Assembly: GCF_900537085.1 (NCBI RefSeq)
Contig: NZ_UNRE01000001.1
Span: 563,163-627,162 of the forward strand
Direction: 5' to 3'
From: Agarivorans sp. Alg241-V36
Lineage (GTDB): Bacteria; Pseudomonadota; Gammaproteobacteria; Enterobacterales; Celerinatantimonadaceae
Length of the DNA: 64,000 nt
In this document: positions 34,784-43,006 of the stretch, piece after piece
Numbering within the stretch: position 1 is the first letter of the stretch
Layout of the letters: every line of letters begins with the position of its first letter
The notes under the pieces: model-generated
The model's input: only the letters and a program-made list of their open reading frames with translations
Database searches by the model: none
Told to the model about the DNA's origin: nothing
Made by a program: the position numbers and the translations under genes

Positions 34784-36304
34784 TTAAAAGAAGCCCAGTG
34801 GGTTGATGTCGTAACTCACCAGCAAGTTTTTGGTGTTTTGATAGTGAGAAATAGCCACTTGGTGGGTTTCTCTGCCAATGCCCGAGCGCTTATATCCGCC
34901 AAAGGCTGCGTGGGCGGGGTAGGCGTGGTAGCAATTAATCCATACTCTACCGGCTTCAATTTTACGCCCCATGCGTTGTGCTAAGTTCATGTCGCGCGTC
35001 CATACGCCTGCACCCAAGCCATATTCACTCTCGTTAGCGATGGCCAAGGCTTCAGCCTCATCTTTAAAGGTGGTGACAGAAATAACTGGGCCAAATATTT
35101 CTTCTTGAAATACCCGCATGTCGTTAGTGCCTTTTAATATGGTAGGGCTAACGTAGTATCCGTTATTATGCTCGCCAGGCAGGGCAGCGGTTACGCCACC
35201 GGTTAATAGCTCGGCACCTTCATTTTTGCCTATCTCTAAGTAACTCATGATTCGGTCTAATTGTTCTTTAGACACTTGCGCGCCCACTTGGGTATTTACG
35301 TCTAAAGGGTCACCCTGCTTAATGGTTTTTACCCGCTCCAATACACGTTGCATAAACTTATCGTAAATGGACTCTTGGATTAAGGCGCGTGATGGGCAAG
35401 TACATACTTCGCCTTGGTTGAAAAAGGCCAACAGTAAACCTTCAACCACCTTATCCAAGTATTCATCTTCATGATCCATTACATCGGCAAATACTAGATT
35501 AGGCGATTTACCGCCCAGTTCTACGGTGGAGGGGATTAGCGAATCGGCAGCACATTTAAGGATGTGTTGGCCAATTTCGGTAGAGCCGGTGAAAGCGAGT
35601 TTAGCAATGCGAGGGCTAATGGCTAAGGCTTGGCCGGCTTCTTCGCCAAAACCGTTTACGATGTTCACCACACCTTTAGGAATGAGATCTTCGATTAGCT
35701 CCATTAATACCAAAATGGAGGCAGGCGTTTGTTCGGCAGGTTTAAGCACCACGCAGTTACCGGCGGCTAAGGCTGGGCCTAGTTTCCAAGCGGCCATTAA
35801 CATGGGGAAGTTCCACGGGATAATTTGCCCAACAACGCCTAAAGGTTCTGGAAAATGGTAGCTAACTGTATTGGCATCTAAGTCGGCAGCGCCGCCTTCT
35901 TGGGCGCGAATACAGCCAGCAAAATAACGAAAGTGATCAACAACCAGTGGCAAATCGGCATTTAGGGTTTCGCGGATCGCTTTGCCATTTTCCCAGGCTT
36001 CGGCCACGGCTAAGGACTCAAGATTTTGTTCAATGCGGTCAGCAATGCGCAGCAACATATTAGAGCGCTCCGCGACCGAGGTATTGCCCCAGCTTTCTTT
36101 GGCGGCATGCGCGGCATCTAAGGCTAAGCCAATATCCTCTGCATCTGAGCGGGCGACTCGACAATATATCTCACCATTAACCGGAGAAGGGTTATCAAAG
36201 TATTGGCCGTTTACTGGCGCTACCCATTCGCCGCCAATAAAGTTCTCGTATTGCGCTTTAAAAGTAATCAATGAGCCTTCGGTACCTGGCTGTGCGTAAA
36301 CCAT
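34784..36304 (-). CDS. aldB: AldB/ExaC-type NAD(P)-dependent aldehyde dehydrogenase
   Basis: Aldehyde dehydrogenase of 506 residues (E. coli AldB 512), probably oxidising acetaldehyde or related short aldehydes. Family strings are [55 protein letters not shown] and [11 protein letters not shown]. The catalytic cysteine is in [14 protein letters not shown], where the double cysteine is typical of the AldB/ExaC group. ATG 36304 is used: AAAGGAATT lies upstream, while TTG 36310 overlaps that spacing. Divergent from an AcoR-like sigma-54 activator with a sigma-54 promoter at 36379-36394, so it is probably switched on by its substrate through that activator. Confidence 0.92.
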   Translation of the reverse strand: MVYAQPGTEGSLITFKAQYENFIGGEWVAPVNGQYFDNPSPVNGEIYCRVARSDAEDIGLALDAAHAAKESWGNTSVAERSNMLLRIADRIEQNLESLAVAEAWENGKAIRETLNADLPLVVDHFRYFAGCIRAQEGGAADLDANTVSYHFPEPLGVVGQIIPWNFPMLMAAWKLGPALAAGNCVVLKPAEQTPASILVLMELIEDLIPKGVVNIVNGFGEEAGQALAISPRIAKLAFTGSTEIGQHILKCAADSLIPSTVELGGKSPNLVFADVMDHEDEYLDKVVEGLLLAFFNQGEVCTCPSRALIQESIYDKFMQRVLERVKTIKQGDPLDVNTQVGAQVSKEQLDRIMSYLEIGKNEGAELLTGGVTAALPGEHNNGYYVSPTILKGTNDMRVFQEEIFGPVISVTTFKDEAEALAIANESEYGLGAGVWTRDMNLAQRMGRKIEAGRVWINCYHAYPAHAAFGGYKRSGIGRETHQVAISHYQNTKNLLVSYDINPLGFF

Positions 36305-36378
36305 AGTCAATTCCTTTTATGTTTTGTTATCAGTATGTTTCTTGTGAGCGTGTTTCGTGACACGCCTGCGCTTTACAT

Positions 36379-36394
36379 AGCAAGCCATAAGCCA
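36379..36394 (-). promoter_or_regulatory. Sigma-54 promoter of the aldehyde dehydrogenase gene
   Basis: On the minus strand TGGCTTATGGCTTGCT has GG and GC separated by 10 bases and the TTGCT -12 element. Predicted transcription starts near 36368, giving a leader of about 64 bases to the ATG at 36304. The divergent gene encodes a sigma-54 activator, which supports the call. Confidence 0.75.
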
Positions 36395-36437
36395 TGTGCC
36401 AGAAACTTGTTGTTAACAAAATGTAAAACTATGATTA

Positions 36438-36466
36438 TTCACACAAACAAATTTGCACGGTGTGAA
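36438..36466. promoter_or_regulatory. Inverted repeat between promoter and activator sites
   Basis: TTCACAC (36438-36444) and GTGTGAA (36460-36466) are perfect inverted arms around an A/T-rich spacer. They lie between the sigma-54 promoter and the repeated sites next to the activator gene. It may be a regulator or IHF-type bending region. A TTGTTAACAA palindrome lies at 36410-36419. Confidence 0.35.
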
Positions 36467-36502
36467 TCGCTAATTAGAGCCAGTTGCAAGGGCTTGTCAC
36501 AC

Positions 36503-36543
36503 TGTTACTTTTTGGCACAGTTATGTTGTTACACTTTGGAACA
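36503..36543. promoter_or_regulatory. Two repeated activator-like sites upstream of aldB and acoR-like gene
   Basis: TGTTACTTTTTGGCACA (36503-36519) and TGTTACACTTTGGAACA (36527-36543) agree at 14 of 17 positions and are each imperfect dyads (TGTTxC...GGxACA). They start 24 bases apart, on the far side of the sigma-54 promoter at an upstream-activator distance. The second copy reaches to 6 bases before the activator's ATG. Confidence 0.55.
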
Positions 36544-36548
36544 CTGCA

Positions 36549-38312
36549 ATGACCAATAAACTGCAACTCCCTAGCTCCATCAATGCCTCTTGGCTGCGAA
36601 GCCAGCATGCAGGCCTAAAAGAGCAAGTCGCTCCGCAGGTATTACGTTTAGCTGACTGCGAATTAGCAGAGCGTCACCATCACCACCAATCGCTTATTTC
36701 CTTAGTGGAGCGCTATGCCTACCCATTGTTTGAGCAAATGATGGCGCATAGTTCAAGCCGGCTTATTTTGTCCGACGTAGACGGCTATTTAATTCATCAT
36801 TGGGGAGTAAAGCGTTACAACGATAAGCTGGCAACCATCGCGCTAGAGAGTGGGGTGAATTGGTTAGAGCAACATAAAGGCACTAACGCGATTGGCACCG
36901 CTATTGCCACCGGGCAGGCGGTGTCGGTCATTGGCGAGCAGCACTTTATTCAGCAACACCGTTTTATGAGTTGCAGCGCTTGCCCAATATTTAGTCCAAA
37001 GGGCGACATGCTGGCGATATTGGACATTACTAGTGAGCAGCAGCGACATACCCAGCAAACCATGTTGTTGAGCGCCAGTTTAGCCCAACAGGTTGAGACA
37101 GCCTTGCTGTGTCAGTTACCGGAAAGTCATTACCGTATCGATTTGGCTGCTCAGCCACACCTGCTCAATTCTGGTTGGCAGGGCATTGTGGTAGCCGACA
37201 GTGAAGGCAAAGTATTAGGCTTAAACCCAATGGCACGTCAGCTGGTAGACAAACTGCATGTAGGCCAAACCTTGGCCAGTCATTTTGGTGAGGACTGGCA
37301 GAAAACCCACTTGGCAGACAAGGCAAAGCTACATCTTCAAACTAAGGCTTTAAAAGCTAGGCCAATTATTAGTAAAAGAACTGTTAGCAAGAATGACTCT
37401 CGCGACTCGCGGGTTAATACCGCTTGGTGGCAGGCCTGCAAAGTGGTGAGTAAATCTATTCCTTTACTTATTTTAGGTGAAACGGGGGTAGGTAAAGAGC
37501 GTTTTGTAAAACAGCTTCACCAACAAAGCCGGCGAGCGAGCAAGGCCTTGCAAGCGGTAAATTGCGCTGCCTTGCCCAACGAGCTGGTGGAGGCGGAGCT
37601 GTTTGGTTATCAAGCTGGCGCATTTACCGGAGCCAACCCCAAGGGTTTTGTGGGGAAAATTCGCCAAGCCGATGGTGGCTTTTTATTTTTAGATGAAATT
37701 GGTGAAATGCCTTTGGCAGCTCAAGCGCGTTTATTGCGGGTGCTGCAAGAGCGTGAAGTAGTGCCGGTGGGTGGCAATCAAGCCTATAAAGTAGACATTC
37801 AAGTGGTTGCTGCAACCCATGTAAATTTGCAGCAAAGAGTGAGTGAGGGACTGTTTAGAGAAGATCTTTATTATCGTTTAAAAGGTTTGCAAATAAGCTT
37901 GCCAGCTCTGCGAGAGCGCAGCGACATAGGCTTGCTCATCAATAAGCTTCACCAACGTTATTGCGAACATAAGCAAGATATAGAGCAGCGCTTGTTTAGT
38001 AAAATGTTGGCTTATACTTGGCCGGGCAATTTGCGTGAGCTGGATAACTTTATGCAGGTGGCTTGTTTAATGACCGAGCAGCAAGCTTTGTTACGCAGTA
38101 CCGATTTGCCCGAATCTTTGCAGCAGCAACTAGCCTTAACTAGCTCGGCAGAGCAAAGCTGTGAACAGCCAGAGCTGCAGCAGACCATTGAGCAAAACAT
38201 TGCACAGGTTTATCAGCATTGCCAAGGTAACGTTACTAAAAGCGCTAAACTGCTGGGCATTAGCCGCAATACCTTGTATCGAAAACTGCGCCAACTAAAG
38301 CTTAAGCATTAA
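36549..38312 (+). CDS. AcoR-like sigma-54-dependent transcriptional activator
   Basis: Enhancer-binding protein of 587 residues. An N-terminal GAF-type sensing region (about 60-200; NWLEQHKGTNAIGTAIATGQAV and HRFMSCSACPIF are typical of AcoR/AcxR proteins) is followed by the AAA+ domain (about 290-520). That domain has Walker A GETGVGKE near 310, the sigma-54 contact loop GAFTGA near 357 and Walker B FLFLDEIGEM. The Fis-type helix-turn-helix ends the protein (GNVTKSAKLLGISRNTLYRKLRQL). Such regulators activate alcohol, acetoin or aldehyde catabolism. It lies divergent from the aldB-type gene, its probable target. A terminator follows. Confidence 0.92.
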   Translation: MTNKLQLPSSINASWLRSQHAGLKEQVAPQVLRLADCELAERHHHHQSLISLVERYAYPLFEQMMAHSSSRLILSDVDGYLIHHWGVKRYNDKLATIALESGVNWLEQHKGTNAIGTAIATGQAVSVIGEQHFIQQHRFMSCSACPIFSPKGDMLAILDITSEQQRHTQQTMLLSASLAQQVETALLCQLPESHYRIDLAAQPHLLNSGWQGIVVADSEGKVLGLNPMARQLVDKLHVGQTLASHFGEDWQKTHLADKAKLHLQTKALKARPIISKRTVSKNDSRDSRVNTAWWQACKVVSKSIPLLILGETGVGKERFVKQLHQQSRRASKALQAVNCAALPNELVEAELFGYQAGAFTGANPKGFVGKIRQADGGFLFLDEIGEMPLAAQARLLRVLQEREVVPVGGNQAYKVDIQVVAATHVNLQQRVSEGLFREDLYYRLKGLQISLPALRERSDIGLLINKLHQRYCEHKQDIEQRLFSKMLAYTWPGNLRELDNFMQVACLMTEQQALLRSTDLPESLQQQLALTSSAEQSCEQPELQQTIEQNIAQVYQHCQGNVTKSAKLLGISRNTLYRKLRQLKLKH

Positions 38313-38338
38313 AAAAGAGAGCCTAAGCTCTCTTTTAT
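38313..38338. terminator. Bidirectional terminator between activator and GH8 genes
   Basis: AAAAGAGAGC and GCTCTCTTTT arms around CTAA, with A/T tracts on both sides. It is almost the same sequence as the terminators at 34741 and 41844. Confidence 0.88.
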
Positions 38339-38357
38339 TGGTGACCCGAGTTGCTAC

Positions 38358-39689
38358 TTACTCGGCGTCAGTTGGGCCGTAAATCTTGTATTCGCCCGAC
38401 ATCTGCAATACTGCAAACATGTGCAATAGGCCGTCGTAGTAGCGCCATTTGCCAGTTGGCGTAGCTTGTTTCCACAGGCGTTCGGTAAACTCTTTGGCTT
38501 CTTGGCTATTGGTTATCATCGCCGCTGTGCCATTCATGGCATTTTGGCCAGAGCTTCCCCATTCTGACGCTACTTTGCCGCTCATTTCATGTACTGCAAA
38601 GTTTTGGCCTTTACGTTTGAACTCATCGGCATAAAACGAAATTAGGCGGTCAGCTAGCTCGGTTTGGCGAGGGTCAGCGTTAAACCAGTGGTAGTCCATG
38701 GCGATGTTGCCGATAACTCGGAACGCATCGTAACCTGATTTATGACTAATATCGTTGAATGAGGTTTTTTGTGGCGTACCGTCAAAAGCTGCATATTCTG
38801 AGTACAAACCGGTTTCTGGGTGGGCAGCGTTGTATAGATAGTCACGGCTTACTTGCGCAGCATCTAACCATAGTTGCTGGTCTTCCTCCGCCCAGCGACC
38901 GAGTAGTTCATAAAAGGCAGCTACGTGGTAAGAGGGATCGGTGTATAAACCTAGGCTTCTTTCGGTAACAAATAAGATTTGCTTCTCGTCGCGGTTAAAC
39001 ATAGGAACCTGCGAGTCAGATTCTTCTTTATTTACCATCGCTTGAAGAATGACGTTGGCTTCATCGCTATATTGGAAAATACCTTCACCTGCGCCCCAGC
39101 GGTTTTCTGCAAAGAATAATGCCATGGCAAAGTAAAGCTCACCGTCTGGCGCTGGGTTGTTATCCATTTTGGCAAAAGGAGCTTCTGGTCTTAAGTGCCA
39201 AGCAAAGTAATCTTGGTACCAGCCGTCGTGGTGTTGCATATAGGTTTTAGAGAACTTCCAAAGCTTATTGAACATCTCTTGGTCGTCCATTTGAACGGCG
39301 ATCATCATGCCGTAAGACATACCTTCAGAGCGAATATCATTGCTGCCAATGTCTTTAATAAAGCCCATGTCGTCACCAACCGGGAAGAACACCGCTTTAC
39401 CGCTTTCGCTACGAGAATCGGAGTAGAAAAGCTGCTGGTAAGTATCTTGTACTTTCTTGTTCACTTGCTCTGGCGAGGCGATACCTAGCTCAACAAAGGC
39501 ATTGTGGTATTCACCCGAATAAAAAGCACCGGGAGCAGTATGGCTAGCGCTAGTTTGTTCTGTAGCTGGCGTAGATTGCTCAACGGGAGCTGCACAAGAG
39601 GCTAACCCTAAAGGCAGGGCGCAAAACGCAAGGGTTTTCACCGTGCTGATTAAGGCATTACGCTGGGTGGCAAAAATATTCATAGTCAT
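38358..39689 (-). CDS. GH8-family glycoside hydrolase, lipoprotein
   Basis: Secreted glycosidase of about 443 residues. The N-terminus has a lipoprotein signal (AFCALPLGLASC), so it is probably anchored in a membrane facing the periplasm or outside. A threonine/serine-rich linker follows. The GH8 barrel begins about residue 60 and has the catalytic glutamate in DIRSEGMSYGMMIAVQ plus PAPDGELYFAMALFFAENRWG and SYHVAAFYELLGRWA. The motif order resembles GH8 reducing-end exo-oligoxylanases more than cellulose-synthase BcsZ. No cellulose synthase genes are near. ATG 39689 is taken over the frame start at 39878, which would put 63 residues before the signal. ATG 39683 is equally possible, as neither has a clear ribosome site. 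Confidence 0.85.
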   Translation of the reverse strand: MTMNIFATQRNALISTVKTLAFCALPLGLASCAAPVEQSTPATEQTSASHTAPGAFYSGEYHNAFVELGIASPEQVNKKVQDTYQQLFYSDSRSESGKAVFFPVGDDMGFIKDIGSNDIRSEGMSYGMMIAVQMDDQEMFNKLWKFSKTYMQHHDGWYQDYFAWHLRPEAPFAKMDNNPAPDGELYFAMALFFAENRWGAGEGIFQYSDEANVILQAMVNKEESDSQVPMFNRDEKQILFVTERSLGLYTDPSYHVAAFYELLGRWAEEDQQLWLDAAQVSRDYLYNAAHPETGLYSEYAAFDGTPQKTSFNDISHKSGYDAFRVIGNIAMDYHWFNADPRQTELADRLISFYADEFKRKGQNFAVHEMSGKVASEWGSSGQNAMNGTAAMITNSQEAKEFTERLWKQATPTGKWRYYDGLLHMFAVLQMSGEYKIYGPTDAE

Positions 39690-39929
39690 AATATGCTTTG
39701 TTACCTTTATTCTAATTGTAATCACTGTCCATAGGGCTATTGGAATAGTGCTAAGCCAAATAAACGATGCATTCAGGCTAGTGCAAAGGGCTAGGTGCTT
39801 ATACTGTGATTTTCCGCAAATTACTGTGAAATATGGATAGTTTGCGTTGCATCGGCTTAGTCTGGCCAAGGCAAACAAATATGGTAAAAGCCGCCGCAGA
39901 GATTTAGTAAATATTCGGGCTAACTTTCC

Positions 39930-40157
39930 TTAGCTTTTGGGATTGGCTTTTGTGCTAAGAAAATCTTGGCTGATTTTGTCGTGAAATAGACTAATTCTTT
40001 TCAATACCTTACGCAGATTTTGCTGCTCCAGCTCGGTTAAATCTGCCAAGGCCAGTACATCATTTACCTTACGTAAATCGGTATGTTCAACGATTTGATT
40101 CGTAAAGCGCAGTTGCCAAATGTGGTCAAAAATGCAGACCATTTCTCGAAGGCTCAT
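39930..40157 (-). CDS. Small hypothetical protein, possibly a gene remnant
   Basis: A 75-residue frame that I do not recognise. It is helical and acidic/basic mixed (LTELEQQNLRKVLKRISLFHDKI). The first ATG is at 40157, with no ribosome site. The frame stays open for about 66 bases upstream, adding residues such as FNYQLTPAAKQDIDS with no ATG, GTG or TTG. This suggests a 5'-damaged gene. The upstream string looks like the opening of ParE-type toxins, but the rest does not. Kept as low-confidence. Confidence 0.3.
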   Translation of the reverse strand: MSLREMVCIFDHIWQLRFTNQIVEHTDLRKVNDVLALADLTELEQQNLRKVLKRISLFHDKISQDFLSTKANPKS

Positions 40158-40823
40158 CGAGTCTATGTCTTGTTTGGCTGCCGGCGTTAGTTGGTAATTA
40201 AACCAGATAAAGCTTATCTCGTTTATCTACAAGTCAGCCCTATAGACTACTTTTTTAGTCGACAGAAACCTTGCATCGTTAAACGGTTTTAACCCCATTT
40301 CTTTTTACTACGCTTTTATCTATTGAATAAAGTGGCTAGTTGAAAACGGGCTTATCGCTGATAGCGGTTGTTTTTGCTGTCATTTTTGGGTGTCGGATTT
40401 CTTTACACTCTATTCCTTGGTTAGAATCTCAGGCTGTTATGTACATATTTATGATGAATAGCGCTTTCATCAAAACATCATAAAAACATCATTTTTTGAG
40501 TGGTATTTTGCGGTTGTTCAAATTTTCGACGTATTATTCTGTAGAAAAATTTCATCATTTTAAACGCTGGTGTTTTTTACTTGCTTAATGACAAATTGCA
40601 GAATTTATAGAATTGTTAGTTGTATAGACCTTTGCCGTTTGGCTAAGCGGCTTTCGCTATAATTTGTCATATAATCCTAGGCCTGACGTGGCTTTGTCGC
40701 TGTTTAGTTTGTCGATATAGCTTACACTTAGTGTGATCTGTGTCACTTTGTGTTTTTGGGTGTCTGTTAATAAATTCATTATAAAACAGTGGCTTAATTA
40801 TTTTATCAACCTTTCTATAGATT
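40158..40823. other. Long gene-poor region with CRP-like site
   Basis: A 666-base AT-rich region without a believable gene. It contains a CRP-like site at 40732-40747 and leads into the sigma-54 promoter at 40824. Several short repeats of ATCATC/AAACATCA type near 40450-40500 are visible but have no clear function. Confidence 0.4.
40732..40747. promoter_or_regulatory. CRP-like binding site upstream of second PEP-CTERM gene
   Basis: TGTGATCTGTGTCACT fits TGTGA-N6-TCACA except for the last base. It is about 77 bases upstream of the sigma-54 -24 element. This distance suits either repression or control of a nearby sigma-70 promoter more than direct sigma-54 activation. Confidence 0.6.
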
Positions 40824-40839
40824 TGGCTTAGTACTTGCG
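40824..40839 (+). promoter_or_regulatory. Sigma-54 promoter of second PEP-CTERM gene
   Basis: TGGCTTAGTACTTGCG has the GG-N10-GC spacing and both TGGC and TTGC cores. The predicted start of transcription is near 40850, about 44 bases before the ATG. The layout is the same as at 16000-16015. Confidence 0.72.
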
Positions 40840-40893
40840 AAGAATTTAGTGCGTTAAAGGAATACCTTTTAATAACAGCAAAGGATCTGAGCA

Positions 40894-41478
40894 ATGAAAG
40901 CACTACTTTTAACCTTAACGACATTGTTTATGGCGATGTCGGCAAATGCAACAGTAATGTTAACTAGCGACAACCCAGCGCAAGCTCCGGGAGTGGAAAC
41001 CTATTTAGGTGATTTTCCAACACCTTTTAGTGATCCAACTGCTTTTCCAAACATTCCTGAAGCTCAAAGCGTGTTTGACGCAGGCTCTGACATTCGAGCA
41101 GCTTTTATGCTTGATCTTGATATGTTAGATGAGTCGACAGATGAAGGTACGGGAAATTACTTAAATGGCATATTAGACCTAGAGTTTTACTGGTTTAATG
41201 GCGCTAACTTAGTATGGCAAAACTATAACCCTTACACTTGGGATCAAATCGAAGCTTGGCAGCCTACATTTGATGTACTTGCGGTATGGAGTGATAGCAG
41301 CTTGTTCGACGAAGGCCTAGTAGATAGTGGCGCTTGGACAGTGTTTGCTGCAGTTGAAGGAAGCGTGATTGGCGGTAAGCAGTTCTCAGTTCCTGAACCA
41401 GCAAGTTATGCCTTGGTGTTATTTGGTTTACTTGCCATTGTGGGCAGAAGAATGCGTGGATCTTTATTCGCTAAATAG
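40894..41478 (+). CDS. PEP-CTERM sorting domain protein
   Basis: Secreted protein of 194 residues. Signal peptide about 1-19 (ending ANA). The mature part (about 20-165) is acidic and aromatic-rich with no domain I can name. The C-terminus is a canonical PEP-CTERM signal: VPEPAS, a hydrophobic helix YALVLFGLLAIVG and a basic tail RRMRGSLFAK. Exosortase processing at the outer face of the inner membrane and surface display are expected from the family. The ATG has AAAGGA upstream at moderate distance. It is controlled by the sigma-54 promoter and possibly CRP. Its activity is unknown. Confidence 0.85.
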   Translation: MKALLLTLTTLFMAMSANATVMLTSDNPAQAPGVETYLGDFPTPFSDPTAFPNIPEAQSVFDAGSDIRAAFMLDLDMLDESTDEGTGNYLNGILDLEFYWFNGANLVWQNYNPYTWDQIEAWQPTFDVLAVWSDSSLFDEGLVDSGAWTVFAAVEGSVIGGKQFSVPEPASYALVLFGLLAIVGRRMRGSLFAK

Positions 41479-41587
41479 ACTACACGGGCTTTCAAGACCA
41501 TTGAATTTTCATTTAATTAATCTTGTTAATAGTCGTTTTTATATGTAGTTTATATTTTGTTCGACCCTGTAATAGAAGGAGCCAATT

Positions 41588-41830
41588 ATGGTTTATGTAA
41601 AACGGACTTTGACAGCAGCTTTGTTGCTTTCTAGTACCTATGCCGTAGCGGCTGATGCACCTGCAGCTCCAACGCTGTCTCCAAACGATTTGTTTGCAGC
41701 GATTAGTGCAGGAACGCCTATCAGTACATCTAACTTGTTAGTGAGTGCTGGTTTGCCGGACTTTGTACCAAGCTTACCGGGTAACGGTGGTGGTGCTGGT
41801 GGTGGTGGTTTAACGGCTTCACCTAACTAG
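41588..41830 (+). CDS. Small secreted glycine-rich protein
   Basis: An 80-residue protein not recognised. Signal peptide about 1-22 (ending VAA), a short mature part (about 58 residues) with proline, serine and leucine, and a C-terminal tail GNGGGAGGGGLTASPN. An AGAAGGAGCC ribosome site lies 7 bases before the ATG, so the gene is very probably translated. It is 109 bases downstream of the PEP-CTERM gene with no terminator between them, and a strong one after it, so it is probably co-transcribed. It could be a matrix peptide or ligand partner. No function can be claimed. Confidence 0.65.
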   Translation: MVYVKRTLTAALLLSSTYAVAADAPAAPTLSPNDLFAAISAGTPISTSNLLVSAGLPDFVPSLPGNGGGAGGGGLTASPN

Positions 41831-41843
41831 TTGAAACATTACC

Positions 41844-41875
41844 TAAAAAGAGAGCCTTAAGGCTCTCTTTTTTTA
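41844..41875 (+). terminator. Terminator after small secreted protein gene
   Basis: AAAAAGAGAGCC, TTAA, GGCTCTCTTTTTTT, 14 bases after the stop. It can also serve the convergent LysR gene. Confidence 0.9.
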
Positions 41876-41925
41876 TCTCAACAAAAAGCATTAGTGCTAA
41901 TTGCCTCATGAAAAACTGAGTAGGG

Positions 41926-42855
41926 CTAGTCGAAGTTCTTTTGTATGTAGTGTTCGATTTTAGCTGAAATAGTGATTAACTCGTTTCTTAGCCAAGCATG
42001 AGCTGGGTCTTGGCTGACTTTTTTGGGCCAAATAAGGTAGTTGGATACACTCCTAAACTCGAATGGAGGCTTAAAAACTTGCAACTGTAGTCGTTCTTCA
42101 AACTGTAAAGCCATTGATAGAGGCACCGCAGTGAGATAGTGAGTTTGGCTACACATGATGATGTTGCTAAACAAAGATCGCCCATGATAAGCCACTCGTC
42201 GTTTGCTTAAATCAATGTTGGTGTAATGGCTAATGGTGTATTGCCGCTTTCTTTTTCTTTCTAATACCGCATGCTCTTCCTGCATATATTGCGCTTCGGA
42301 TAAACTGCTTTGAATTCGCGGATGAGTTTTACTGCATACCACTACAAAGTCTCCGTCAAACAGCTTTTGGCAGTCTAAGCTGGGGTCTTTGGGAGGGAGA
42401 ATATCGATCATCGCGTCGTATTCTTGAGTAATCAACAACTCATACATGTTCTCTTCATATTCGGGTTGGTCAAATATCTCTAAGCTTAAGTGTTTATTGG
42501 GAATTTGGGAAAATTGGTCGAGCAGTACCCACTGTAAATGCTCAGGCGCAGTGACGACAAAATTCCTCTTCGAAGTCGCTGCATCAAAATGCCCGAAAGA
42601 TTGAAATACATTATTAAGCTGCTGCAAGGGTTCTTGGATTTGTGCGTAAAGGTTCACCGAGTAGTTGGTGGGCGCTACGCCGCGACCGCTACGAATAAAC
42701 AGCTCCTGCTGTACCTCATTTTTAAGGCGCCCTAGCATGGTAGAAATGGTTGACTGATTAGTATTTAGATACTCTGCAGCTTTACTTAAACTGCCGTGCT
42801 CCATTACCGCGGCAAAAGCTGCCAGTAGATTGTATTTGGGGATATCGTTTTGCAT
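41926..42855 (-). CDS. LysR-family regulator divergent from alkylsulfatase
   Basis: Regulator of 309 residues. The helix-turn-helix at about 8-65 reads YNLLAAFAAVMEHGSLSKAAEYLNTNQSTISTMLGRLK. The effector domain (about 95-305) includes FVVTAPEHLQWVLLDQF. Divergent from the alkylsulfatase across 151 bases that hold two dyads (42878-42891 and 42903-42916), so it is the probable regulator of that operon. The effector may be an alkyl sulfate or its alcohol product, inferred from position only. Confidence 0.88.
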   Translation of the reverse strand: MQNDIPKYNLLAAFAAVMEHGSLSKAAEYLNTNQSTISTMLGRLKNEVQQELFIRSGRGVAPTNYSVNLYAQIQEPLQQLNNVFQSFGHFDAATSKRNFVVTAPEHLQWVLLDQFSQIPNKHLSLEIFDQPEYEENMYELLITQEYDAMIDILPPKDPSLDCQKLFDGDFVVVCSKTHPRIQSSLSEAQYMQEEHAVLERKRKRQYTISHYTNIDLSKRRVAYHGRSLFSNIIMCSQTHYLTAVPLSMALQFEERLQLQVFKPPFEFRSVSNYLIWPKKVSQDPAHAWLRNELITISAKIEHYIQKNFD

Positions 42856-42877
42856 GTTTGCTCACCATTGTCAGCTT

Positions 42878-42916
42878 AGAGCTAAAGCTCTTATAACTAC
42901 CTATCGTAATTACGAT
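42878..42916. promoter_or_regulatory. Two dyads in LysR/alkylsulfatase divergent region
   Basis: AGAGCTAAAGCTCT (42878-42891) and ATCGTAATTACGAT (42903-42916) are both perfect inverted repeats. The second includes the T-Nx-A layout typical of LysR recognition sites. Confidence 0.5.
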
Positions 42917-43006
42917 GATTAACAATCATATTAGCCTATTTTTTGATGGTCCAGAAGTCAATACAGTGGCTGCAATCAAATAAATGTAAAGCCTTAAGGT
43001 TGAATA

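Noticed and set aside
39690-39878. Longer start for the GH8 gene
   Set aside because: It would place 63 residues before the lipoprotein signal.
39690-39929. Sigma-54 promoter for the GH8 gene
   Set aside because: No pattern with correct spacing was seen on the minus strand.
41479-41587. Separate sigma-54 promoter for the small glycine-rich gene
   Set aside because: No GG-N10-GC pattern with TTGC was found in this gap.
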